From contig JACPWY010000023.1 of NCBI GenBank assembly GCA_016196825.1, positions 1 to 64,000 of the forward strand: DNA of 64,000 nt, given 5' to 3'. The translations under genes were made by a program, and so were the position numbers. Below the pieces are notes generated by a model, which did not search any database, was not told the origin of the DNA, and was given only the letters and a program-made list of their open reading frames with translations. Shown one piece after another: positions 1-5,682 of the stretch (position 1 is its first letter; the number at the start of each line of letters is the position of its first letter). The DNA comes from Deltaproteobacteria bacterium (GTDB lineage Bacteria; Bdellovibrionota; FAC87; UBA2466).

Positions 1-315
1 ATTATGCTTGTTGATAACTTTAAGGAGCAGCGTGGCATTAGATACCGACAATGAACCTCGATCAATCAGCTCAAGCATCTTGGGACATTCCCTGCTCTTT
101 CGGGCAATGCCTACGAGTGAATAGGCCTGAAAATCGCTCAGGCCTAGCGGGCCCACACAATAGGACCTCATCGAGGAATAACCCAAGGCAACAAATCCTC
201 GAGTCCTATCCATCTCATTCAACAGATCGATGAGGTGTCTCTCACAGCGTTTGAATTCTTTTGCGACGCCAAGGGTCTTCTCATGCAGGGAGAGAATCAC
301 GCGAGAAATCATCAT
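1..315 (-). CDS. HNH endonuclease-type protein, N-terminal part (runs off the left edge)
   Basis: The minus strand is open for 105 codons from an ATG at 315 (a second ATG at 312) to the window edge, with no stop. The protein reads as alpha-helical, with segments such as LIDLLNEMDRTRGF, LGYSSMRSYC and GSLSVSNATLLLKVI. This resembles the helical N-terminal region that precedes the HNH nuclease domain in many Bdellovibrio proteins, where a similar helix-E-R-G-Y-S-S-x-x-x-Y-C pattern occurs. A GAGG ribosome site sits about 9 bases upstream. The catalytic HNH domain itself would lie outside the window, so the nuclease assignment is inference from the N-terminal part. The three TATCGACGATA operators lie immediately upstream, suggesting tight repression. 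Confidence 0.6.
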   Translation of the reverse strand, partial: MMISRVILSLHEKTLGVAKEFKRCERHLIDLLNEMDRTRGFVALGYSSMRSYCVGPLGLSDFQAYSLVGIARKSRECPKMLELIDRGSLSVSNATLLLKVINKHN

Positions 316-327
316 GAAGCACCTCAA

Positions 328-394
328 TATCGACGATAGATCTCACAAATATCGACGATATGTCAACGTGAAACAAGCTGATCTATCGTCGATA
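328..394. promoter_or_regulatory. Array of three TATCGACGATA operator-like sites
   Basis: TATCGACGATA occurs exactly at 328-338 and 350-360, and its reverse complement TATCGTCGATA at 384-394. The first two are 22 bp apart, about two helical turns. They lie upstream of the minus-strand gene at 1-315, next to a TTGACA hexamer on the minus strand (366-361). The spacing and placement fit a repressor array overlapping that gene's promoter. A related site, GATCGTCGATA, lies at 1117-1127 ahead of another gene. The binding protein is unknown; the XRE-like protein encoded at 532-951 is a candidate. Confidence 0.6.
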
Positions 395-531
395 ACGAGA
401 GAATGGCAGGAAAGAAATACCAGTTTCATTGCCCGGGCAATTAGCTGCGCGTCGGTACGCGACAGCGACCGCCGACTACGGGCGATGTTCTGCTGAGTAC
501 GAAGCTAGAGACCGAAGCGTTCTAAGCCGAC

Positions 532-951
532 TTAACTCGCCTTAAGGAACGGTTCTAAAGAAGGATCAATGGCGTGCAGGAGTTCTCGCAGCTTTCCCAA
601 AGTGGGTGTGCGCTTTCCTTGTTCGTATTGGGCGTAGGCTGTCGGTGATTTGGAGTCCATGCGAAGGGCTACATCACGCACACTGAGGCCATGACAAGTA
701 CGCTGTCGCCTGAGTAGGAAGGTGATGAGAAGATCGGGTTTATTGGCGGATACTAGGAAAGTGCCTGCTTCTTTACCCAACTTGGCATGTATTCTTAACC
801 CCTCTTTTTCAGCTTCCACTTGGACAGCGTCTTCAATCATCACCAAAGCATTCTTTTGAGAGCGTCCTTGGGTACTTATGTCGAGCAAAGGCACACTCAC
901 AACCCAGAAGTTTGTTTTCCTATCCCTCCAAATGCATCCTTCCAGCTTCAT
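532..951 (-). CDS. HicB-like domain plus XRE helix-turn-helix regulator
   Basis: The product has about 139 residues. The N-terminal half (W-x-x-x-x-P-L-L-D-I-S-T-Q-G-x-S-x-x-x-A) has the pattern of the partly degraded RNase H-like fold of HicB antitoxins. The C-terminal half is an XRE/Cro helix-turn-helix (GLSVRDVALRMDSKSPTAYAQYEQGKRTP). HicB proteins normally neutralise a small HicA RNase toxin, but no HicA-like gene is visible on either side. It may therefore be a solitary regulator derived from HicB. The ATG at 951 is preferred over the one at 990 because the upstream residues lie in a sequence duplicated from the glycosyltransferase gene at 4219-5682. A palindrome at 961-974 just upstream suggests autoregulation. 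Confidence 0.6.
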   Translation of the reverse strand: MKLEGCIWRDRKTNFWVVSVPLLDISTQGRSQKNALVMIEDAVQVEAEKEGLRIHAKLGKEAGTFLVSANKPDLLITFLLRRQRTCHGLSVRDVALRMDSKSPTAYAQYEQGKRTPTLGKLRELLHAIDPSLEPFLKAS

Positions 952-1062
952 TGGCTTTTGCACACGATCGTGTGACGCGGGATCACCCACTCGGCGCCTC
1001 GGGCCCAGAGTTCTGGTTCAGAACCGATTTCCGCAAATTTGCTGATGTTCAGGAAAGCTGCG
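948..1062 (-). pseudogene. Remnant of a glycosyltransferase 3' region (contains a 35-bp exact repeat)
   Basis: Bases 970-1004 are identical to 4403-4437 inside the GT39-like gene. In the same minus-strand frame both encode ARGAEWVIPRHT, and the remnant then continues I-V-C-K-S-Q-stop against T-V-C-D-K-D-Q in the intact gene. The frame is open only from about 1062 to the TGA at 950-948. I read this as a leftover of a second copy of the same gene end. The flanking bases have diverged, so the extent beyond the exact repeat is uncertain. The upstream region and the longer alternative N-terminus of the HicB/XRE gene lie within it. Confidence 0.4.
961..974. promoter_or_regulatory. 14-bp palindrome CACACGATCGTGTG
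   Basis: A perfect 14-bp palindrome sits about 10 bp upstream of the ATG at 951 of the HicB/XRE-like gene. HicB- and XRE-type proteins usually repress their own promoter through such sites. The role is inferred from position only. Confidence 0.4.
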
Positions 1063-1116
1063 CTTTACATCGGTTGTTCACACCAGGTAGTCCGTCACTT
1101 GAGACGATCAAACGTT

Positions 1117-1127
1117 GATCGTCGATA
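1117..1127 (+). promoter_or_regulatory. Fourth operator-like site (GATCGTCGATA)
   Basis: It matches 10 of 11 bases of TATCGTCGATA at 384-394, and the shared stretch ATCGTCGATAAC extends to 12 bases. It lies 15 bases upstream of the ATG at 1143, just before the GGAGG ribosome site. This suggests the same regulator controls the plus-strand genes starting at 1143. Confidence 0.45.
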
Positions 1128-1142
1128 ACATGGAGGTAGATA

Positions 1143-1520
1143 ATGAAGTTCAAAGCAAGCGTATGCGGTCTGGCACTTCTTGCGGGATCCCTTTTGGCAA
1201 ACCCGGTACAACAAGAACTGGACCATAACGCCCGGCAACTTCTGACGGTTGTTTTCACCGACTGCCCAATTCCTTTCATCCAAGCCATGAAGGGAGCCGA
1301 TCGAGTAGGGAGAGTTCTTTACACTGCGGATCGCAATGGGGAGGCATATGAAATCAGTACTGTGGCCGATGGATTTGCGCCTGTTTTCCACAGTTATGAT
1401 GTGGCCACGCTGAAGATTGTTCGCAAAGTCGTGCCGCGGCCGGCCATTCCCGATAGACCAGCCCACTGGCAAACAGCCTGTGAGCTGACGTCCAAGTATA
1501 CGGAAGGTAGACAGCCGTGA
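1143..1520 (+). CDS. Small exported protein of unknown function
   Basis: The 125-residue product begins with a clear Sec signal peptide (MKFKASVCGLALLAGSLLA, cleavage probably after the LLA at residues 17-19). The mature part is about 105 residues with two cysteines (FTDCP and QTACE) that could form a disulfide. I do not recognise the family. A GGAGG ribosome site lies 6 bases before the ATG, and an operator-like site lies just upstream. The stop overlaps the GTG start of the next gene, so the two are translationally coupled. Confidence 0.65.
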   Translation: MKFKASVCGLALLAGSLLANPVQQELDHNARQLLTVVFTDCPIPFIQAMKGADRVGRVLYTADRNGEAYEISTVADGFAPVFHSYDVATLKIVRKVVPRPAIPDRPAHWQTACELTSKYTEGRQP

Positions 1521-1978
1521 AGTCATTTATTTGCTTTAGTCTGATCGGAATAGCAAACGCTTGGGCGGGCAGTTCACTGACATGCGTTGGAAATGGTCTG
1601 CTTTACACAGAGTCGGTTGGGGACTCTGGGGTGGCTCTACCCCACAGTGAGGCCGCTGTTTTCTTTAAAGACGCTCTGATGGAACGCAAAGTGACCCAGG
1701 CGGGCGGACCCATGGCAACATGGACACTACTCGCCGCACCCTGGAAAACATGTCGCATCCTTCCTATTGAGAGTCATGGCTCTCAAAAAAGTGAATGCCA
1801 TTGGTTGGCTGCCCCATCGGAACCGAATTGCATCCTTCGGGCTCTGGGCAAATACTTAACGCTACTAAGGTGTGTTGCGTTCGATCGGGCCAGGTTACCC
1901 TTCGAAAGCGATACTCTCTCCGTTTGTCGGCGGGAAGCATCCCTCCGGGTTCCCAGTAATAGGTTCGGGGTATCGTGA
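1517..1978 (+). CDS. Exported protein of unknown function, doubtful 3' end
   Basis: The GTG start overlaps the preceding stop (GTGA). A signal peptide (MKSFICFSLIGIANAWAGSS) is plausible, and the first 85 residues or so read like a real mature protein. From about 1764 onward the frame lies opposite the minus-strand gene ending at 1764, and the last 70 residues look like antisense reading. The true gene may once have ended earlier, or its end may have been replaced when the neighbouring block moved in. The function is unknown. Confidence 0.45.
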   Translation: MKSFICFSLIGIANAWAGSSLTCVGNGLLYTESVGDSGVALPHSEAAVFFKDALMERKVTQAGGPMATWTLLAAPWKTCRILPIESHGSQKSECHWLAAPSEPNCILRALGKYLTLLRCVAFDRARLPFESDTLSVCRREASLRVPSNRFGVS

Positions 1979-3059
1979 GGGTTGCGTGTGCTTTCATGGC
2001 AGCTATCAAATCCCTTTCCTCGGTAGCGAGTGGCACCAGAAGATTCTGAGTCATCAGTTGTCGACCAAAAGCCGCTAGCTGAAAATCCACTTGCTGGAAA
2101 GTTTGCGGCCACACTTTTTGCACCAGACTAAACGCCTGGCCACCTAGGCGTGGATCTTCTCCATTGGTGAGTGTCTTTAAATAAAAATCATCCCCTGCAA
2201 AGGAACGTCCTCGCCAAACTTTATTGATCCCAAGATCGGCAACGGTAGCAGGGGGACTTTTTTCATAGAGCGCGTGGATTTTCTCCCACATCTCCGCGGG
2301 AGAAAGCGGCTGACCTTCAAAAAGTCCGGCTGCAGAGACTGAAACGGCAGGTCTTGCCCCTAATTCCGTAGTCGCCTGAGAACTTCCCCGATCGGTTGCA
2401 CTCAAGACATGGACATACGGCGACTCCAGGCGATATTGGACCGTCCAAGCCTCGTTTTGTTGAGAAACGATGGTGGGGAGAAACTTCCCGTGATTGACTC
2501 GCGTGGTCCATCGATGAACCTCGACGCTCGGGTACGGAAGTTCCGCGCAATTTTGGGTATACACAAGCCGATCGGTTGGGGATTGCTCATAGCGCTTTTT
2601 GATCTCTTCTCGCCACACGAGACAGGCATCGTAAAAGCTCTGGATCGCTTGGGTGTAGGCCGCTTGCGCGGCGACACTGTTTGCCACTGGGAGATTGATC
2701 ACGTTTCCCGAAATGGCGGGGGTCTCCTTAATTCTCATTAATTTTCGATCCTTGGCGTCTACGGCGATTAAGACCTTGGCAGTTGCCTGAACCACGTAAC
2801 CCACCTTATTCCCCCCAGGATCAGTGATGGTCACTACATTATGGCGCTGCCGCTGAACTTTTGAGCTCACAATGGGAACCATGCCGCCCAGTTGGCTGGT
2901 GATTTCCTTGAGGTAATGATCCTTCCACTCAATGGGAAAGAGTTCAGAAAATCTCTTGACCGCTTTTTCGATGACGGCGTTCTCTTGGCCTGGTTGGTGG
3001 AGAAAAATTTCTGTGCGAAGGATAACGGGGACACTGATCACCTCCGCCGGACGCGCCAT
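1764..3059 (-). CDS. Main part of a frameshifted exported protein of the type found beside TIGR02147 regulators
   Basis: This 431-residue frame has no family I can name. Its coding sense continues upstream of the annotated ATG in the same frame (IALESGKLRAES before MARP) until it meets a stop near 3099. An upstream frame with a signal peptide (3067-3246) stops at 3067. The two frames almost certainly belonged to one protein of about 490 residues. The body is rich in soluble, mixed alpha/beta sequence and has no transmembrane segment. Its partner at 3243-4049 is a TIGR02147-type regulator, and such regulators often sit beside exported proteins in Bdellovibrionota. Whether the frameshift is real, programmed or a sequencing error cannot be told here. 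Confidence 0.55.
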   Translation of the reverse strand: MARPAEVISVPVILRTEIFLHQPGQENAVIEKAVKRFSELFPIEWKDHYLKEITSQLGGMVPIVSSKVQRQRHNVVTITDPGGNKVGYVVQATAKVLIAVDAKDRKLMRIKETPAISGNVINLPVANSVAAQAAYTQAIQSFYDACLVWREEIKKRYEQSPTDRLVYTQNCAELPYPSVEVHRWTTRVNHGKFLPTIVSQQNEAWTVQYRLESPYVHVLSATDRGSSQATTELGARPAVSVSAAGLFEGQPLSPAEMWEKIHALYEKSPPATVADLGINKVWRGRSFAGDDFYLKTLTNGEDPRLGGQAFSLVQKVWPQTFQQVDFQLAAFGRQLMTQNLLVPLATEERDLIAAMKAHATLTIPRTYYWEPGGMLPADKRREYRFRRVTWPDRTQHTLVALSICPEPEGCNSVPMGQPTNGIHFFESHDSQ

Positions 3060-3066
3060 GAGGGAT

Positions 3067-3246
3067 TCAGCGCGCAGCTTGCCCGATTCCAGGGCGATTA
3101 GCCTTCACAAAATCTCCGGCAAACACCATGCGATCGCGAAAACCCTGAATCACGGGATCGCCGCCGCCAGATCCTTCATGGCCGTTCACGGCATACAGAG
3201 CCATTGGGACAACGAGAACCAATCTGTAGAATAGTTGCAACATCAT
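3067..3246 (-). CDS. Signal-peptide-bearing 5' fragment of the frameshifted gene
   Basis: From ATG-ATG at 3246 the frame encodes 59 residues: a hydrophobic signal peptide (MMLQLFYRLVLVVPMALYAVNG), a glycine-rich GHEGSGGGDP patch and then FRDRMVFAGDFVKAN, before an out-of-frame TGA at 3069-3067. The ATG overlaps the stop of the TIGR02147-type gene (ATGA) and AAGGAG precedes it, so this is the natural translation start. The glycine-rich patch after the signal peptide followed by a helix matches the layout of exported proteins paired with TIGR02147 regulators. The protein should continue into the frame that becomes the ORF at 1764-3059. Confidence 0.55.
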   Translation of the reverse strand: MMLQLFYRLVLVVPMALYAVNGHEGSGGGDPVIQGFRDRMVFAGDFVKANRPGIGQAAR

Positions 3247-4049
3247 TGGGCACTCCTTATTGAATCCACTGGAAAAAGATGAATAGCGAGTGTGTAGACT
3301 CGACTTTTATTTCCCGATTCCAACTGCCGGGCCAACGCTCGTCGGAAGCGACGAATCTCCATCTTAGCCTTTGGGATCAGGGCTGGGTCGATAGCCATTG
3401 TGATGTAGCTGGCGTCCCGGCTCTCTACCCCAACGGTTTCCAACACCTCTTCCGCTTTCTTGAGGTTCTCCCGATGGGCATTGCGAAGGGCTGGTGAGGT
3501 TTCCGTGGGTGTAGCCACATTCCTTCTCTCACGCTGAGGAAGAAGCTTCCCGTCGCGAATGAGTCCCAGACGCTCCAGCCGCTCCAAAGCCGCTGCTGAT
3601 TCTCGTTTGTCGATTCCCAGTCGAGTGGCGATCCAGGCCGGATCCGCGAAGCTACCCTCAATCTCAAGAACGCAGAGAATGGCGTAGTGGTGCCATTCTG
3701 AAATGAGCTGAAACTGGTCCATTTCCAAAACGAGGTAGTCGTCAGAAAACTCGCCGGATTGACCAGGCGCCTGAGCCAGCGCGAGGAGTTGGCGGCGCTG
3801 GTTAGGGGGGAGGGCTAGGCGATTGGCGATAACGAACGCGCTCTTCTGTGTGAGGGGGCGCTTGCCACTGAGAATCTGCGAGAGAGAAGGGTGGGAGACA
3901 CCGAGTGAGCGCGCGAAGCTACGCAAACTATAGGCTGGGTTTCGCCGGCATCTTTCATGAAAGATGGTCTGCAGCCATACGCGGTAATTGTGTAAACCAT
4001 GCTCGTCTGTTATCGGCATTCGCGGCATATCGCACTCGGCAAGATCCAA
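3243..4049 (-). CDS. TIGR02147-family (DUF4423) regulatory protein
   Basis: The product has about 268 residues. The N-terminus has an XRE-like helix-turn-helix (SLRSFARSLGVSHPSLSQILSGKRPLT). It is followed by the DUF4423-type region, with YLVLEMDQFQLISEWHHYAIL, a second winged-helix-like stretch (WIATRLGIDKRESAAALERLERLGLI) and the conserved C-terminal part (SYITMAIDPALIPKAKMEIRRFRRAL). This architecture is typical of the TIGR02147 family known from Fibrobacter and Bdellovibrio. AGGAGG at 4063-4058 is 8 bases before the TTG at 4049, which is better spaced than the TTG at 4055. The gene is coupled by ATGA overlap to the exported protein downstream, which it probably regulates. Confidence 0.85.
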   Translation of the reverse strand: MDLAECDMPRMPITDEHGLHNYRVWLQTIFHERCRRNPAYSLRSFARSLGVSHPSLSQILSGKRPLTQKSAFVIANRLALPPNQRRQLLALAQAPGQSGEFSDDYLVLEMDQFQLISEWHHYAILCVLEIEGSFADPAWIATRLGIDKRESAAALERLERLGLIRDGKLLPQRERRNVATPTETSPALRNAHRENLKKAEEVLETVGVESRDASYITMAIDPALIPKAKMEIRRFRRALARQLESGNKSRVYTLAIHLFPVDSIRSAQ

Positions 4050-4218
4050 AGTCAATTCCTCCTGAAACGAAATGGTTCAGATGGTTCGGCCGACCGCACA
4101 AAATTGACAGATTGTCATTGTACGAGGCCCTTGTCTCGAAAGTTATCCCAGAGAATGAAGTGATGAAGTCCGCCGTTGGCATCGGTTGGAGTTCATGTGA
4201 AGCGCTCCAACATTTCGA

Positions 4219-5682
4219 TCACCGTTTTCTATAGACCACCACCCGTGGCTCCCCCTCGGGCGAGCGAAAGAGATGGAGCGCTGGTTCTTCCCGGTTTTCT
4301 GTCATGGTGTCGGTTGCGGGCAACGTGATCTTTTCATAGCGGCTCAGGTCGAAGTTGGCGTTGATGAAATCCTTCACCTTCTGGTCTTTGTCGCAAACTG
4401 TGGTGTGACGCGGGATCACCCACTCGGCGCCTCGGGCTTTTGATAGGTCCTCACCGGTAAGGCCGCCGAACACGCGAAGGGGCGTGTAGAACTTTACCGG
4501 CAAATCGTCGTACGTGATCACCACTCGGTCTGTCGTTTTGGCTTCCCTCCTGAGCAATTCCACAATTGCCCTCACTGGCCCGCGATAATCATTGTGAATC
4601 TCGCCCCAGAACCCACGCGTATCGGCGCGACTTAGAACAAGTACAACGACAAGACAGGATAATGCCCACCGTCCCTTTCCGAAAACCCCGTTCAACACCA
4701 AGCCCAGGAGAATGGCCGCAAGCGCCATCTCAGGAGCGAGGTACCGAAAAAACGGCGCGGGACTTGTGATGGAGAGTCCCAGAAGAGTCAGCATCCCCAC
4801 ACCCACTAGCAGCGCGCTTTCTCGTCGATAAGCGCCACCTCCCATGGCACATATCAGGCCCAAAAACAACGGCCAGGGAACAATGTACCTCCGCACATAC
4901 CGAAAATACCCCGTCCACTCTTCCCAAAAGTGCACCCACCCCATCTGCCCGCCATAAGCGCTTCCGTAGCGAATCCCCAAAATAAAGGGAACCCAAGGAA
5001 CGCACAGAATCGCAAAGATTCCCAAGGCCCAGAGTACTTGCCGGCCACTTTTTCTATCCCACACTACCCAATCCAAAAGAATGGGGGCAGCAACCGCCGC
5101 GCAGTGGAGATAGTGAGTGTGGAAGAGCAGACTGAGTGCAATCCCAAGCAGTATGGCCTGAATTCGTTTTCGCTCACGACACCACCGCTGATAAAAATAC
5201 AGGGCGGCCACCGTGAAAAGCGTCAGAAAGCTGTAGTAGCGGCACTGCCGATTCAGAATGAGAAACGGGACATAGAGAGAAAGCACAAGCGACGAAACAA
5301 GGGCCGGCCCCAGCGCGCCTTGCTCATGGAGAAAGAAAAACACCAGAAGAACAGAGATTATCCCCGCCAGAGCAAACGGCAACCGAGACGAAAACGTGCT
5401 CTCGCCCAACACCGCATAGGTTCCCGCCACGGCATAGAACGGCAACCACATGTGCCATTGCCAGAGATGATCCTTCCCGTACTCGGCCCCCAGTTCGGCG
5501 CTAAAAAAATTCCGACCGTCAGTGCCATACGGCGTACCGCGACTGAGAACAGTCCGGGCGACAAGCGCCGTTTGGGCCTCATCCTCCCACAGGTAGGCGT
5601 CGCCTAAGTTTTTGAGATGGGTGTACGACGCGACACCGAGCAGAACCAGAAGGGAAATTAATTGTGGCCTTGTCCAAGCCAC
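4219..5682 (-). CDS. GT39/ArnT-like polytopic membrane glycosyltransferase
   Basis: The 487-residue protein has about ten transmembrane segments. It opens with a first helix followed by the periplasmic D-E motif (YLWEDEAQTALVARTVL) seen in the PMT/ArnT superfamily. These enzymes transfer sugars from polyprenyl-phosphate donors on the outer face of the inner membrane. The C-terminal soluble domain (from about residue 385) carries DRVVITYDDLPVKFYTPLRV. The start overlaps the end of the multihaem cytochrome gene by 25 bases, so it is the last gene of that operon or travels with it. The acceptor is unknown. A 35-bp piece of this gene (4403-4437) is duplicated at 970-1004. Confidence 0.75.
   Translation of the reverse strand: MAWTRPQLISLLVLLGVASYTHLKNLGDAYLWEDEAQTALVARTVLSRGTPYGTDGRNFFSAELGAEYGKDHLWQWHMWLPFYAVAGTYAVLGESTFSSRLPFALAGIISVLLVFFFLHEQGALGPALVSSLVLSLYVPFLILNRQCRYYSFLTLFTVAALYFYQRWCRERKRIQAILLGIALSLLFHTHYLHCAAVAAPILLDWVVWDRKSGRQVLWALGIFAILCVPWVPFILGIRYGSAYGGQMGWVHFWEEWTGYFRYVRRYIVPWPLFLGLICAMGGGAYRRESALLVGVGMLTLLGLSITSPAPFFRYLAPEMALAAILLGLVLNGVFGKGRWALSCLVVVLVLSRADTRGFWGEIHNDYRGPVRAIVELLRREAKTTDRVVITYDDLPVKFYTPLRVFGGLTGEDLSKARGAEWVIPRHTTVCDKDQKVKDFINANFDLSRYEKITLPATDTMTENREEPALHLFRSPEGEPRVVVYRKR
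4403..4437. repeat. 35-bp exact direct repeat, copy 2 (in the glycosyltransferase gene)
   Basis: It is identical to 970-1004 and in the same orientation. It encodes ARGAEWVIPRHT in the glycosyltransferase. See the remnant entry at 948-1062. Confidence 0.85.

Noticed and set aside
428-441. Palindrome ATTGCCCGGGCAAT
   Set aside because: A 14-bp palindrome without flanking T-run or second copy; it has no supported role.
230-496. Plus-strand frame of 88 codons
   Set aside because: It covers the operator array and lies opposite the start of the HNH-type gene. Composition is arginine-rich and not protein-like.
4105-4117. TGACA-GAT-TGTCA inverted repeat upstream of the TIGR02147-type gene
   Set aside because: Only a 5-bp arm and a single copy. 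It could be an operator but is too short to list.
4930-5607. Plus-strand frame of 225 codons
   Set aside because: It is an antisense reading of the glycosyltransferase gene, rich in arginine, glutamine and proline.
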